Shown piece after piece: positions 8,657-18,791 of a stretch of DNA of 64,000 nucleotides. Where the stretch lies: the NCBI GenBank assembly GCA_013289685.1, contig JABCZL010000007.1, positions 124,001-188,000 on the forward strand, read 5' to 3'. Position 1 is the first letter of the stretch, and every line of letters starts with the position of its first letter. The stretch is from Acidobacteriota bacterium. GTDB taxonomy: Bacteria; Acidobacteriota; Terriglobia; Terriglobales; Acidobacteriaceae. The notes below the pieces were generated by a model that was not told where the DNA came from, ran no database searches, and saw only the letters and a list, made by a program, of their open reading frames with translations. A program made the position numbers and the translations under genes.

Positions 8657-10426
8657 TCATCCCTGCACCGACAGCAGGAACGGCTGTTCAAACGCCTCCG
8701 CGATCCAGCGCAGGAAGCGGGCCGCATCGGCCCCGTCGATCAGGCGGTGATCGTAAGAGAGCGACAGCGGCAGAATCAGCCGCGGCTCAAACTTGCCGTT
8801 AATCCACTCCGGCTCCATGCGCGACCGCGAAAGCCCGAGGATCGCGACTTCCGGATGATTCACAATGGGCGTAAATCCGACGCCGCCAATGCCGCCAAGA
8901 TTCGTAATGGTGAAAGTCCCGCCCTGCATTTCTTCGGGCGTAATCTTTTTGTCCCGCGCTTTTTTCGAGAGCTGCGACAACTCGACCGCGAGCTCAACGA
9001 TGTTTTTCTTGTCCACATCACGGATCACCGGAACCAGCAGGCCGCGATCCGTGTCCGCGGCCACGCCAATATTGATGTACTGCTTGTAAACGATTTCTTC
9101 TTTCTCAATGTCTATGCTGGCATTGAACTGCGGAAACACCTTGAGCGCCGCGGCGCAGACTTTCAGCGCGATTGCCGTCACTGTCATTTTTCCGCCGGCT
9201 TCTTCGGCTTTCGGAGCGAAGCGCGCGCGCAGTTGCTCGAGTTCGGTGATGTCGGCGCGGTCGTGCTGCGTGACGTGCGGAATCGTATTCCAGGCTTCGG
9301 CAAGGTGCTCTGCAGTCTTGCGCCGGACCCCGCGCATCGACACGCGCTCGACTTTGCCCCACTTGGCGAAGTCGGGCAGTTGGGGTTGCGCAAAATATCC
9401 GGCACGCGGCGGTGCCTGCGCCGCCGTAGCCGCCGCCGAGAGCAACGCTTTCGCGTAGGCCTTGATGTCATCTTCGCTGATGCGTCCGCCCGGGCCCGTT
9501 CCTTTGACCTCGTAAATGTCAACGCCGACCTCACGGGCAAATCGCCGCACATGCGGCGCGGCAGGAATCGCCTGACGATGTTCTGTCCCGGCAACTTTGC
9601 CCAACTGCAGCGGCATACTAAAGACCGGCGAAGCGGGCCGCGGTTGGTCGGGGGGCAGAGCCTGTTCTTCCGTCTTGCCCTCGGCGCGAATCGCTGCCTG
9701 AAACGCCAGCCGCGCTCCGTGCTGTCCGGAAACGTGTTCCACGGGGGCATTCCGCGCGCGTGTGGTTTCGGCCTGCACTGGTGCCCCGCCTTCGAGCGTG
9801 AAGATCACTTGTCCGACTTTGATCTTCTCGCCCTCTTTCACTTTCACTTCTTTGACCACGCCGCTCACCGACGAAGGCACTTCCACCACGGCCTTGTCAG
9901 TCTCGAGTTCCATCACCGGCTGGCCTTCGGAGACCTTGGTGCCGGGCGCGATCATCAGACGAACCAGATCGCCCTGCGAAATGTTTTCTCCGAGTTCGGG
10001 CAACTTGAATTCGCTCGCAACCTGCGGCTGAGCGCGGCGTTCGGCCCGCTCCACTGCTGGAGCGGAGGCAGGTGTCGATGGAGCAGAGGACGGCGCGGGC
10101 GAACCCGCGGGCTGAGATGCCGCGACGGGCGGCCCAACTGGTTCTGTCGGGGCAACCGTTGCTGCGATCTCTGGCGCGGATCTTACACCAGCCCCGTTCT
10201 CGACGGTGAAGATCACCTGACCGACCTTAATCTTGTCACCCTCTTTCACGTGAATCTGCTGCACGGTTCCGCTCACCGACGAAGGCACCTCGAGGACAGC
10301 CTTATCGGTTTCGAGTTCCATGACCGACTGACCGGCGCTCACCGTGGAACCCGGGGCAATCATGAGGCGCACCAAGTCGCCCTGTTCGATATTTTCTCCC
10401 AGCTCGGGAAGTTTGAATTCGATCAC
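8657..10426 (-). CDS. aceF: Dihydrolipoyllysine-residue acetyltransferase (PDH E2), two lipoyl domains
   Basis: The protein has 589 residues from GTG 10426, preceded by AAAGGA; the longer frame to 10543 runs into repeat C. Two N-terminal lipoyl domains carry the acceptor Lys in ETDKA motifs (K42 and K178), joined by Ala/Pro-rich flexible linkers. A peripheral-subunit-binding domain follows (PHVRRFAREVGVDIYEVKG). The C-terminal acyltransferase domain has YDHRLIDG (H560, D564). It transfers acetyl groups from E1 to CoA and forms the complex core. It lies between aceE and lpd on the same strand. The spacer upstream holds repeat C and the one downstream repeat B, so the operon has been invaded at both joints without loss of gene order. 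Confidence 0.95.
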   Translation of the reverse strand: MIEFKLPELGENIEQGDLVRLMIAPGSTVSAGQSVMELETDKAVLEVPSSVSGTVQQIHVKEGDKIKVGQVIFTVENGAGVRSAPEIAATVAPTEPVGPPVAASQPAGSPAPSSAPSTPASAPAVERAERRAQPQVASEFKLPELGENISQGDLVRLMIAPGTKVSEGQPVMELETDKAVVEVPSSVSGVVKEVKVKEGEKIKVGQVIFTLEGGAPVQAETTRARNAPVEHVSGQHGARLAFQAAIRAEGKTEEQALPPDQPRPASPVFSMPLQLGKVAGTEHRQAIPAAPHVRRFAREVGVDIYEVKGTGPGGRISEDDIKAYAKALLSAAATAAQAPPRAGYFAQPQLPDFAKWGKVERVSMRGVRRKTAEHLAEAWNTIPHVTQHDRADITELEQLRARFAPKAEEAGGKMTVTAIALKVCAAALKVFPQFNASIDIEKEEIVYKQYINIGVAADTDRGLLVPVIRDVDKKNIVELAVELSQLSKKARDKKITPEEMQGGTFTITNLGGIGGVGFTPIVNHPEVAILGLSRSRMEPEWINGKFEPRLILPLSLSYDHRLIDGADAARFLRWIAEAFEQPFLLSVQG

Positions 10427-10462
10427 CGCGTCCGTTCCTTTTCTAAAATGTCGCTTTTCACC

Positions 10463-10557
10463 GTAGAGATGTTGCTTGCAACGCCTTGCCGGCGCCACCT
10501 CAAACCGTCGTTCCCCGTTGCCGCCGAAAGAGAGACGTAGCAAGCCACGTCTCTACG
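10463..10557. repeat. Dispersed repeat C in the aceE-aceF spacer
   Basis: The element is about 95 bp with inverted ends: GTAGAGATGTTGCTTGCAAC at the left and a reversed CGTAGCAAGCCACGTCTCTAC-like end at the right. A near-identical element lies at 14025-14120, and a short single-arm copy at 28421-28452. The arms can pair, giving a long hairpin in the PDH transcript. Confidence 0.85.
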
Positions 10558-10577
10558 AATCGCATCGTCGAAACCGA

Positions 10578-13271
10578 TTAACTGATCGCCGGATTCACCT
10601 TGTCAGGATTGATCTCCAGCTCCTGAATCGCCCGCTTGACCACGTCCGTGCCGATCTTCTTCTCGCGAGCCAACGCTCCGAGGGTAGCGAGCACAATGTG
10701 CTTGGCATCCACCTCGAAGAAGTCCCGCAATGCTACTCGGCTTTCGCTGCGCCCGAAACCGTCGGTTCCCAGCGAGACGAGTTGCCCCGGAACCCACTTG
10801 CCCAAACTCTCCGGCAGTACCTTCATATAATCCGACGCCGCGATGAAAGGCCCGGACGCATCTTTCAAAGTTTCCGTCACGTAAGGAACCTTCGCCGCCT
10901 CCGCCGGATGCAGCATGTTCCAGCGCTCGCAATCGTTAGCATCGCGATAGAGCGCTTTGTAGCTGGTCACGCTCCACACGTCGGCCGCGACTCCGTACTT
11001 TTCTTCCAGAATCTGCTGCGCCTTGAGCACCTCAAACATAATCGCGCCGCTGCCCAGCAGTTGCGCCCGCAGCTTGGCGTCACTCTTGGCTGAAGCCTTG
11101 AACCGGTACAGCCCTTTCAGCACGCCTTCGCGAACGTTGCCATTCTGTGGCATCCCAGGCATCGCCAAAGGTTCGTTCCCAACCGTCAAGTAATAGAAGA
11201 TCGATTCCTGATCGACATACATGCGCTTGATGCCATCCTGAATAATGATGGCGATCTCGTACGCAAACGCCGGATCGTAGCAGAGCAGGTTCGGCACCGG
11301 CAGCGCGAGCACATGGCTGTGGCCGTCCTGGTGCTGCAGCCCTTCGCCCGCCAGCGTGGTGCGCCCGGCCGTGCCGCCGACGAGAAATCCGCGGCAGCGC
11401 ATATCGGCCGCGGCCCAGATCAAATCGCCGATCCGCTGAAAACCGAACATCGAATAATAAATAAAGAAGGGAATCGTGTTGATACCGTGATTCGCATACG
11501 CCGTGCCCGCGGCGATGAACGAGCACATCGATCCCGACTCGGTAATGCCCTCCTCGAGAATCTGCCCGTTCTTGGCCTCTTTGTAATAGAGCAGCGTGTC
11601 CATGTCGACGGGCTCGTAGTTCTGGCCGACGCTGGAATAAATCCCCACCTGGCGGAACAATGCTTCCATGCCAAACGTGCGGGCCTCGTCGGGAACGATG
11701 GGCACGATCAATTTGCCCAACTCCGGATCGCGCAGCAACTTCGCCAGCAATCGCACGAACACCATGGTCGTCGAAACTTCGCGTGCTTCGGTGCCTTTGT
11801 GGAATTCCTCGAAATGCGAATCAGGCACGGATTTCAGAGCCGCCGCCCGCACCTTGCGCGTCGGCATGTATCCACCCAACTGCTGGCGCCGCGCCTGCAT
11901 ATATTTGATCTCGGCACTGTCGTCCGAAGGCCGGTAAAACGGCGCGTTGTGCAGTTCGTCGTCCGGAATCGGAATTCCGAAGCGCGAGCGGAACATCTGC
12001 AACTCGTCTTCGTTCAATTTTTTCTGCTGGTGCGTGATGTTCTTGCCCTCTCCCGCTTCGCCCAGCCCATAGCCCTTGATCGTCTTGGCCAGAACAATCG
12101 TCGGCACTCCGGTCGTCTCCACCGCCGCGCGAAACGCCGCGTGCACCTTGATGGGATCATGCCCGCCCAGCCGCATACGCGCCAATTGATCGTCGGAAAG
12201 ATGTTCGACCATCTTCAGCAGACGCGGATCGCTGCCAAACAGGTTTTGCCGGAAGTAGGCTCCGCTCTCGACAAAATACTTCTGATACTGCCCGTCGCTG
12301 ATTTCGCCCAAACGCCGGACCAGCAGCCCATCGCGGTCGTTCTGAATCAGGTTGTCCCAATCCGAGCCCCAGATGCACTTGATGACGTTCCAGCCCGCGC
12401 CGCGGAAAATCGCTTCCAGTTCCTGAATGATTTTTCCGTTGCCCCGCACCGGACCGTCCAGCCGCTGCAGGTTGCAGTTCACCACGAATATAAGGTTGTC
12501 GAGTTTTTCGCGCGAGGCCAGCGTGATCGATCCCAGCGACTCGGGCTCGTCCATTTCGCCGTCGCCCAGAAACGCCCAGACCTTCCCGCCCGTACTCTGC
12601 TTGAGCCCGCGATTCTCCAGATACTTGATGAAGCGCGCGTGGTAAATCGCCTGGATTGGCCCCAGTCCCATCGACACGGTGGGAAACTCCCAGAACTCCG
12701 GCATCAGCCACGGGTGGGGATAGGAACTCAGCCCTCCACCCGGTTTCAATTCACGGCGGAAGTTCTGCAGCTTCTCTTTCGAAATGCGGCCTTCAAGATA
12801 AGCGCGCGAATAAATTCCGGGAGCGGCGTGTCCCTGAAAATACACCACGTCTCGGTCTCCGCTTTCCGTTTGCGCGCGAAAGAAATGGTTGAACGCAACT
12901 TCATACAGCGTGGCCGCCGACGCGAAGGTCGAGATATGTCCGCCAATGCCTTCCTGGATCTTATTGGCCCGCACCACCATGGCGAGCGCATTCCAGCGCA
13001 CCAGGCTCTTGATGCGCCGTTCCATCTCCTGGCTGCCGGGAAACGGAGGCTGTTGCCGAGTAGGAATCGTGTTCTGGTACGGCGTGGTCGCCGAAAAAGG
13101 CAGGTTGATGCCGGCCTCGCGCCGCGCGTGCAGCGCCAACTGCTGCAGCAATCGGCCTGCCCGGTTGGGGCCGCCTTTCGCAAGAACATAGTCCAGAGAG
13201 TCGACCCACTCCCTGGTTTCTAAAACCTCTAAGCCGTCAGTTTCCGTCTGAGCCACGTCTGGTTTCTCCAT
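10578..13271 (-). CDS. aceE: Pyruvate dehydrogenase E1 component, homodimeric type
   Basis: The protein has 897 residues, close to the 887 of E. coli AceE. It performs ThDP-dependent decarboxylation of pyruvate and acetylates the lipoyl arm of E2. The ThDP/Mg motif begins at GDGEMDE (about residue 237) and ends at NCN (265-267). The N-terminal region RWNALAMVVRAN and GGHISTFASAA matches the single-chain E1 family rather than the alpha/beta form. The start at ATG 13271 (MEKPDVAQTET) gives the expected N-terminus. It is the first gene of aceE-aceF-lpd. The product is probably cytoplasmic and feeds acetyl-CoA to the citrate cycle. Confidence 0.96.
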   Translation of the reverse strand: MEKPDVAQTETDGLEVLETREWVDSLDYVLAKGGPNRAGRLLQQLALHARREAGINLPFSATTPYQNTIPTRQQPPFPGSQEMERRIKSLVRWNALAMVVRANKIQEGIGGHISTFASAATLYEVAFNHFFRAQTESGDRDVVYFQGHAAPGIYSRAYLEGRISKEKLQNFRRELKPGGGLSSYPHPWLMPEFWEFPTVSMGLGPIQAIYHARFIKYLENRGLKQSTGGKVWAFLGDGEMDEPESLGSITLASREKLDNLIFVVNCNLQRLDGPVRGNGKIIQELEAIFRGAGWNVIKCIWGSDWDNLIQNDRDGLLVRRLGEISDGQYQKYFVESGAYFRQNLFGSDPRLLKMVEHLSDDQLARMRLGGHDPIKVHAAFRAAVETTGVPTIVLAKTIKGYGLGEAGEGKNITHQQKKLNEDELQMFRSRFGIPIPDDELHNAPFYRPSDDSAEIKYMQARRQQLGGYMPTRKVRAAALKSVPDSHFEEFHKGTEAREVSTTMVFVRLLAKLLRDPELGKLIVPIVPDEARTFGMEALFRQVGIYSSVGQNYEPVDMDTLLYYKEAKNGQILEEGITESGSMCSFIAAGTAYANHGINTIPFFIYYSMFGFQRIGDLIWAAADMRCRGFLVGGTAGRTTLAGEGLQHQDGHSHVLALPVPNLLCYDPAFAYEIAIIIQDGIKRMYVDQESIFYYLTVGNEPLAMPGMPQNGNVREGVLKGLYRFKASAKSDAKLRAQLLGSGAIMFEVLKAQQILEEKYGVAADVWSVTSYKALYRDANDCERWNMLHPAEAAKVPYVTETLKDASGPFIAASDYMKVLPESLGKWVPGQLVSLGTDGFGRSESRVALRDFFEVDAKHIVLATLGALAREKKIGTDVVKRAIQELEINPDKVNPAIS

Positions 13272-13339
13272 CGCAGAATGCGCAATACTCCATCATAATT
13301 GAAACGCTCGGATTTTTGCTGGCGGACCGTAAGTGCGCT

Positions 13340-13406
13340 AACCACGAAGGGCACGAGAGTTCTTGCCGGTCGGCCTTCGTGAACCTTCGTGTCCTTCGTG
13401 GTTTAT
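13340..13406. repeat. Dispersed repeat B, inverted pair between aceE and the peroxiredoxin
   Basis: One arm reads ACCACGAAGGGCACGAGAG. The second reads CCTTCGTGAACCTTCGTG and then TCCTTCGTGGTTTATG in reverse orientation. The pair occupies the divergent spacer upstream of both aceE and the peroxiredoxin, so it may lie in one of their 5' leaders. Confidence 0.8.
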
Positions 13407-13471
13407 GCCTTTGTTTTTCTTATCGGCATGCGACTGGTTTAAAATCGCCTCTCCGTTTGCAGGAGGACTCC

Positions 13472-14026
13472 ATGTTACGGATCGTGCTGCTGTTGGCGGT
13501 TGTGGTCGTGCTGATCGTACTCGTCCCGCGCCTGTTGTCCCATTCGGCTCCGCCCTCCGAAGGAAGCGACGCTCCCGACTTCACGCTGCCTTCGCAGGAA
13601 GATTCGTCCGTCAGCTTGAAAGACTACCGCGGCAAGTGGGTCGTCCTTTATTTCTATCCCAAGGATCAGACGCCAGGATGCTCGCGCGAAGCCCACAATT
13701 TTCAAGCCGATCAGCCGAAGTACGCCGACCGCAATGCCGTCGTGTTGGGCGTGAGCCTCGACAGCGTCGAGTCGCACAAAAAGTTTTGCGCCAAGGATGG
13801 CCTGAACTTCAAACTGCTGGCCGATACCGACCACAAGGTCACCGACTCCTACGGATCGTTAACCAACCTCGGCGTCGTAAAGTTTGCCGCGCGTCATACC
13901 TTCCTCATCGATCCCAGCGGAAAGATCGCGAAAGCCTATACCAGCGTAGATCCGGCCAAACACAGCGCCGAGGTACTCCAGGATTTGGATCTACTCCAGA
14001 AATCCGAAGCAGCGAAGCGTTTGTAG
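13472..14026 (+). CDS. Membrane-anchored peroxiredoxin of the Bcp/AhpC-TSA type
   Basis: The protein has 184 residues from ATG 13472, with a perfect AGGAGG eleven bases upstream; the longer open frame starts inside repeat sequence. Residues 1-22 form one membrane helix (IVLLLAVVVVLIVLVPRLL) that would anchor the enzyme at the periplasmic face. The thioredoxin-fold peroxidase domain has YPKDQTPGCSREA with peroxidatic C70. The nearby resolving Cys common in Bcp proteins (five residues on) is His here. The only other Cys, C106, might resolve, or the enzyme may act as 1-Cys. It probably reduces peroxides in the envelope. The last codons fuse into repeat C, which supplies the TAG stop. Confidence 0.88.
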   Translation: MLRIVLLLAVVVVLIVLVPRLLSHSAPPSEGSDAPDFTLPSQEDSSVSLKDYRGKWVVLYFYPKDQTPGCSREAHNFQADQPKYADRNAVVLGVSLDSVESHKKFCAKDGLNFKLLADTDHKVTDSYGSLTNLGVVKFAARHTFLIDPSGKIAKAYTSVDPAKHSAEVLQDLDLLQKSEAAKRL

Positions 14027-14120
14027 AGATGTTGCTTGCAACGTCTCTGTCGGCAGCACCGCGAGCGCAGGGTTCGTTTACGCCGTCGGCAGAGACGTAC
14101 CAAGCTACGTCTCTACGATA
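14025..14120. repeat. Dispersed repeat C directly after the peroxiredoxin gene
   Basis: The element is about 96 bp with inverted ends (TGTAGAGATGTTGCTTGCAA and, reversed, GCTACGTCTCTACG). Its first bases form the TAG stop of the upstream peroxiredoxin. It is highly similar to the copy at 10463-10557, including the internal GC-rich segment length. Confidence 0.85.
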
Positions 14121-14181
14121 ATCGTAGCGACGCCCCAATGCCTCTTCGCCAAATCTGCTGGCCGCGACGTACACTACCACA

Positions 14182-15657
14182 ATGGCCACCGCAGCCAGGA
14201 ACGACATTCCCGGGAATAGCGTCCGCGGACCCGCCGCCTACCGCTTCCCGCCCGGCTTCCAGCGCAACCTTCTCTGGTTCGCGCTCCGCAAATTCCGCCC
14301 TGCGAATCCCATCCTGCTCTTTCAGCACCTGGCCCGGGAATACGGTGATATCGCGCACTACAAAATCGGATGGCATCACATTGTCTTTCTGAATCATCCT
14401 GACTACATCCGCGAAGTGCTGGTCGTGCAGAACGACAACTTCGTCAAAGAACGCACGGTGCAGCGCACCAAAATGCTGCTGGGCGAGGGCATGATCACCA
14501 GTGAAGGCTCTCAACATCGCACCCAGCGCCAGGTGGCGCAGCCCGCGTTCCATCGCCAGCGCATTCCCGAATACGCCGCCATCATCGTCCAGGAGGCAGC
14601 CCGCTTGCGCGACCGCTGGCGGCCCGGCGAGCAGCGCGACATTGCCGTCGACATGATGCACCTGACCCTCAACGTGGTCGCGCAAACCCTGTTTGCTACA
14701 GATCTCCGTGGGGCAGCGGGCGGTGAAACGAAAGGTGAAGTGGGTGAACTCGCCGACGCCATCAACCGCATCATGGGTCTCTACAATTTTCTGGTGATGT
14801 TGCCCGCTGCGGAGTGGCTGGTGCACATCCGCCCTCCCGGCCTGGCTGCCTTCGTCCGAGCCCGCAAGCGTATTGACGCCGTCGTGTACCGCATGATCGC
14901 CGCGCACCGGCAGCGCAGTTCCCACTCCGGCAGCCTGCTCGACCTGATGATTGCCGCCTCACCCAATAAAGACGCGGCCTCGGAGCAGTCCCTGCGCGAT
15001 CAGGTCATCACGATCTTTCTCGCTGGCTATGAAACCGTGGCCAACGCGCTCTCCTGGACGTGGTACCTGCTCTCGCAAAACCCCGAGTCCGAACGCCGCT
15101 TCCACCAGGAAATCGACCGCGAGTTGCAAGGCCGTCTGCCCACTTTCGACGATGTTCCCCGTCTCCGCTATGTGGAGATGGTGCTGGCGGAATCGCTGCG
15201 GCTCTATCCGCCGGCGTGGGCCATGGGCCGCTACGCGCGCCATGATTTTCAGTTAGGAGATTTTTTCCTGCCCGCGAAAACAACTGTCCTGATGAGCCAG
15301 TTCATCACTCATCGTGACCCACGTTTTTTCCCCGATCCGCTCCGCTTCGATCCGGAACGCTTCACCCCCGAGGCCCGGTCGCGGCGAAACAAGCTGACTT
15401 ACTTTCCCTTCGGAGCGGGCGTCCGGCAATGCATCGGCGAATCGTTTTCCTGGATGGAGGGCGTGCTGCTGCTGGCGACGCTGGCGCAGAAATGGAAGCT
15501 GACACTCGTACCTGGTCACCCCGTCGAGCCCGAGCCCTTGATTACATTGCGTCCAAAGTACGGCATGAAGATGCAAATCGAATCGCGAGACGAAGTCAGC
15601 CGACCGTTTGCCGCGACTACCTGCCCGCCAGATACATTTCCGCAACGTGCTGAGTGA
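14182..15657 (+). CDS. Cytochrome P450
   Basis: The protein has 491 residues, a usual bacterial/eukaryotic-like P450 length, with no obvious membrane anchor. The oxygen-activating I helix reads [14 protein letters not shown] (AGxET). The K helix has ESLR, and the PERF motif is in [10 protein letters not shown]. The heme-binding loop [13 protein letters not shown] carries the axial ligand C417. It is a heme-thiolate monooxygenase and needs an external electron donor; no ferredoxin or reductase gene is adjacent. The substrate cannot be told from sequence. Its 3' end overlaps the convergent serine hydrolase gene by 41 bases, so the last residues of both proteins are encoded by the same DNA on opposite strands. 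Confidence 0.93.
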   Translation: MATAARNDIPGNSVRGPAAYRFPPGFQRNLLWFALRKFRPANPILLFQHLAREYGDIAHYKIGWHHIVFLNHPDYIREVLVVQNDNFVKERTVQRTKMLLGEGMITSEGSQHRTQRQVAQPAFHRQRIPEYAAIIVQEAARLRDRWRPGEQRDIAVDMMHLTLNVVAQTLFATDLRGAAGGETKGEVGELADAINRIMGLYNFLVMLPAAEWLVHIRPPGLAAFVRARKRIDAVVYRMIAAHRQRSSHSGSLLDLMIAASPNKDAASEQSLRDQVITIFLAGYETVANALSWTWYLLSQNPESERRFHQEIDRELQGRLPTFDDVPRLRYVEMVLAESLRLYPPAWAMGRYARHDFQLGDFFLPAKTTVLMSQFITHRDPRFFPDPLRFDPERFTPEARSRRNKLTYFPFGAGVRQCIGESFSWMEGVLLLATLAQKWKLTLVPGHPVEPEPLITLRPKYGMKMQIESRDEVSRPFAATTCPPDTFPQRAE

Positions 15658-16699
15658 TCTTCCCGGGTTCAGCATCCTCCAGATTCGAGAGCGCGACCAC
15701 GGTCAGCTGATCGTCAACATAGCGGTCGATGGCGGTCTCGAATCCCTGCCATGCGCCATCGTGATGAATGCACCGGTGCCCGTTCCTGTCGTCAATAAAC
15801 CAGCCAAAGCCGTAGTTGCCCTTATTCGGCTGTCCGTTCTTCAGCTTCGCCGGAGTCCACATCAAATCGAGGCTCGACCGCTTCAGCAGTTTTTCCGTGT
15901 ACAGTGCGGCGTCCCACCTGGCCAGATCGAGAATCGAAAAATACAAGCTGCCGTCGGCGGTCGTGTTCACGATGGGCGCCACCCACTCCTGGTTTTTCAG
16001 TTCGCCTTTGATCAGCCGGTAACCCGCGGAACGATTCGGAACGATATCGGCTTCACTGATAATGCGCGTGGACTGCATGCCCAGCGGCTGGAAGATTCGC
16101 TGTTGCAGAAAGTCGCCATAAAACTCGCCGGTCACGCGATGGATCAGAATTCCCAGCGTCACATATCCGAAATTGCTGTACTCCCAGTTCGTCCCCGGCG
16201 GATACGCCAGAGGAATGCTCTCGATCAGTTTCAGCTCTTCGTCTTCGGTCCAGTCCTTGCGGAAATTAAAGTCCTTGGGATAGTCGCCGAACCCCGCCGT
16301 ATGGCTGAGCAACTCACGCACGGTCACTTCCTTCCAACTCGCCGGAGCATCCGGAAAATATTTCGTCAGCGGATCGTCGAGCCCAACCTTGCCCTCCTCA
16401 ACCAGCATCATGACCGCTGTCGCGGTGAATTGCTTTCCCACCGATCCCGACTGGAAGATCGTCTCCGGCTTCGCCGGCACATGCAATTCCACGTTGGCCA
16501 GTCCGAAACCCTCGGCCCGCACGATTTTGCCGCCCTTCGCCACCAGCAGCGCCAGCCCGGGGATGTGCTGCCGCTGCATTTCCGCTTTGACGTAATCGGC
16601 GACAGCATCCGTGGCCGCAGAATTCTGTGCATGAGCGATCGAGACTGCAAAGAAGAACGCCAGATAAATGGAAAAGATGGAGAATCGGCGAAGGCTCAT
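15617..16699 (-). CDS. Exported serine beta-lactamase-like hydrolase (class C / esterase family)
   Basis: The protein has 360 residues from ATG 16699 ([10 protein letters not shown]); an ATG nine codons upstream is possible and neither has a clear Shine-Dalgarno. The signal peptide [14 protein letters not shown] ends before QNS. The active site has S86-V-G-K89 (SxxK) and Y174-S-N176 (YxN), the hallmarks of class C beta-lactamases, DD-peptidases and esterase EstB-like enzymes. An HDGAWQGF segment sits where the third motif is expected. The family includes many enzymes acting on D-peptides or esters, so calling it a resistance gene would be unsafe. It is probably periplasmic. The gene converges on and overlaps the P450. 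Confidence 0.87.
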   Translation of the reverse strand: MSLRRFSIFSIYLAFFFAVSIAHAQNSAATDAVADYVKAEMQRQHIPGLALLVAKGGKIVRAEGFGLANVELHVPAKPETIFQSGSVGKQFTATAVMMLVEEGKVGLDDPLTKYFPDAPASWKEVTVRELLSHTAGFGDYPKDFNFRKDWTEDEELKLIESIPLAYPPGTNWEYSNFGYVTLGILIHRVTGEFYGDFLQQRIFQPLGMQSTRIISEADIVPNRSAGYRLIKGELKNQEWVAPIVNTTADGSLYFSILDLARWDAALYTEKLLKRSSLDLMWTPAKLKNGQPNKGNYGFGWFIDDRNGHRCIHHDGAWQGFETAIDRYVDDQLTVVALSNLEDAEPGKITQHVAEMYLAGR

Positions 16700-16782
16700 G
16701 GTATGCAAGCGCTGATTTGCGACCATGAGTCTACCAGAGCTCGTACCAGCAAGAGTCGGCGCCGTTTCGACGGCCAGCCCCT

Positions 16783-16815
16783 GTGTTCCTCCGTGTCCCC
16801 TGTGGTGAAGGGTTT
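16783..16815. repeat. Degenerate copy of dispersed repeat B
   Basis: GTTCCTCCGTGTCCCCTGTGG followed by TGAAGG matches the reversed repeat B unit with several substitutions. It lies in the 120-bp spacer downstream of the S4-domain gene. Confidence 0.5.
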
Positions 16816-16821
16816 TCGCGC

Positions 16822-17202
16822 TTACCCGCGACCCCGGAACTGGATGATGTGCCGCCGGTCGCGTTTCGACGGCCGCCCCTCCGGCAGCGTCTCAAACTCG
16901 CGCATCGCTTTCCGCTCCGCTGCCGCCTTCGCCCGCAGTTCGCGGCTCTCCTCGCTCTCGCGGTAGAGCGCCTGCGCCACCGAGGCCGGCCCGCGCGCCT
17001 CGCTCAGCAGCAGCACTTCCACCTGAAACTCGCCGCCCTCATTGGTTACGCGTAGCCGATCCCCAACCCGGACTTCCCGCGCCGCCTTGGCCGGTTGCCC
17101 GTTCGACAAAATTCTGCCCAGCTCGCAAGCCCGCTTCGCCAGCGGCCGCGTCTTGAAAAATCGCGCCGCCCACAGCCAGATATCCATCCGTACGCCATCC
17201 AT
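16822..17202 (-). CDS. hslR: RNA-binding S4 domain protein, Hsp15-like
   Basis: The protein has 126 residues. The S4 fold at residues 6-70 begins with [17 protein letters not shown] and continues with [15 protein letters not shown] and VRVGDRLRV, the typical Hsp15 pattern. A basic C-terminal tail follows ([15 protein letters not shown], then [10 protein letters not shown]). Hsp15 in E. coli binds stalled 50S subunits carrying nascent chains and helps recycle them; the same role is inferred here. The start could be ATG 17202 or the internal ATG 17187, which would place the S4 domain at the very N-terminus as in homologues. The gene appears monocistronic. Confidence 0.88.
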   Translation of the reverse strand: MDGVRMDIWLWAARFFKTRPLAKRACELGRILSNGQPAKAAREVRVGDRLRVTNEGGEFQVEVLLLSEARGPASVAQALYRESEESRELRAKAAAERKAMREFETLPEGRPSKRDRRHIIQFRGRG

Positions 17203-17238
17203 GTATCTATCTTCCTAACAACGCCGAAACAACGCCGT

Positions 17239-18696
17239 TCAAAAATGAAAAATCAAATCGCTCGCCACCGTCAGCTGATTCTGCCGCCGGCCGTTATCGT
17301 AAGCCCTCATATCCCACGCCCGCTCGAACCGTAATTCTGGACGTATCTGCACCGTCGTCCCGATCCAGTGCACCCACGTAATCGTGTTCTCAGAGTACCG
17401 CGTCGCGTAGCCCGTGCGCTGGCCCTTCTTGTCGTTGAGAAAGTCGCTGCGAAACGACAGGAAGTCATGCAACGAGAGTTCCTTCTGCAGGAAATTCACC
17501 ACGGCATATTCCGGAGTCGTGCACCGCTGTTCTCCCGGCAGGCAATACGCGGCATTGGCGCCCGTCTCCGGCTGAATCGTCCCGCCCAGCGCCGGCACAT
17601 CGCGCTGATACATGTACCAGGTTTCGGTTGCCATGTGCACTGTCTTCGAGAACTTGTGATACCACGTCGCGTCATACTGCTGCAGATTGTTGTAGGCATA
17701 CTTGCCGTCATTGATTCCGTTGGCGCAGACGTAAACATTGTCGTTCACCGACGTGGTCGTATAACTCACACACGCCGTGCCCGAGGCCTTTGCGTCGGGC
17801 GTCCACGGAGCCACATCGTGGCCATCGGTAATCCCCAGTTGCACCAGCCAACGATCGTTCAGCTTCACCGTCGCCATCAGACCTGTGTCGGTAAACGGAT
17901 CAATCGCATACAAGAGCGAGTGGCTGAAAATATAATTATTCGGTGCCAGTTGCGCCTCGATCCCCGGCACCGAGATAAAGCGTCCCACCCTGACGTTCAT
18001 TCCCTGCGCCACTTGCGGAAAGTAGACGTCGACATATTCGAGCGTCGGATCAAAACCGTACTGATGATGATCGTTCAGCAACTGCCCGCTCCCGTAGCCC
18101 TTCCCAATCGTGAAGCGATAATCCGTGCCGTAGAGCGCCGTCAGGTGATAGCCCCAGTCCACGTGGTCGCGTTGCACCGAATCCGGCAACCGCTCGGCGT
18201 AGAGAACAATCTGATTCATCTGCAAGCGATTCGAATAATTGTCGTTCGCTTCGGGTGAATTGGAGTGCGAAGAGGTGCCGAAGTTCAGCGTGGGATCGAT
18301 CCATCCATACACCTTCGTCCGGCTCCGAGCCTGATTGATCGCCGTCATCAGCGGATAGCTGTTCGTGTCCGGCTCTCCAATCACCGGCGAACCCCCGTAT
18401 GACCAATCCGAATTCGGAAATGGCGGCGAATCCAGCGGCGACGGAACCCCGCGCCGCGCCGGGGCTGGCGCAGGCGAGGCAGCGGCAGTCCCCTTCCAGT
18501 CCTGGCGATAAAACTCCGCCCAGCGGGCAAAGAATCCCTTCGTCTCACTCGTCCCCGGAGTCGGAGTGCCCGGAGTAGGAGCATCCGGCAGCTGCTTTTC
18601 AACCTGCTGTCCTGTAGCCAGATCGCTCCCCAAAAGCACGACGACTGCGAACACAAAGAGGCGGAGGTTGCGGCGTGGATCACTCTTACGGCGCAT
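17239..18696 (-). CDS. Outer-membrane beta-barrel porin, OmpL-like (BBP2 family)
   Basis: The protein has 485 residues. A basic N-terminus and hydrophobic stretch (LFVFAVVVLLGSDLATGQQ) form a signal peptide, followed by a Pro/Thr-rich linker. The body has alternating aromatic strands typical of barrels: VYGWIDPTLNFGTSS, QIVLYAERLPD, YHLTALYGTDYRFTIGKGYG and YVDVYFPQVAQGMNVRVGRF. It ends in the outer-membrane signature IFHF with a terminal Phe. It most likely forms a channel in the outer membrane; the transported solute is unknown. Two close Cys pairs (TACVSYTTT and VYVCANG; YCLPGEQRC) may form disulfides in loops. Confidence 0.85.
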   Translation of the reverse strand: MRRKSDPRRNLRLFVFAVVVLLGSDLATGQQVEKQLPDAPTPGTPTPGTSETKGFFARWAEFYRQDWKGTAAASPAPAPARRGVPSPLDSPPFPNSDWSYGGSPVIGEPDTNSYPLMTAINQARSRTKVYGWIDPTLNFGTSSHSNSPEANDNYSNRLQMNQIVLYAERLPDSVQRDHVDWGYHLTALYGTDYRFTIGKGYGSGQLLNDHHQYGFDPTLEYVDVYFPQVAQGMNVRVGRFISVPGIEAQLAPNNYIFSHSLLYAIDPFTDTGLMATVKLNDRWLVQLGITDGHDVAPWTPDAKASGTACVSYTTTSVNDNVYVCANGINDGKYAYNNLQQYDATWYHKFSKTVHMATETWYMYQRDVPALGGTIQPETGANAAYCLPGEQRCTTPEYAVVNFLQKELSLHDFLSFRSDFLNDKKGQRTGYATRYSENTITWVHWIGTTVQIRPELRFERAWDMRAYDNGRRQNQLTVASDLIFHF

Positions 18697-18791
18697 AGGT
18701 TGGATGTACAGAATCGAAACGGCCCATCAAGGCCGACGTACAAGGCAGGCGGGAATCGTAGGCAGACTCAAAGCAACTACAAAGAAAAATT

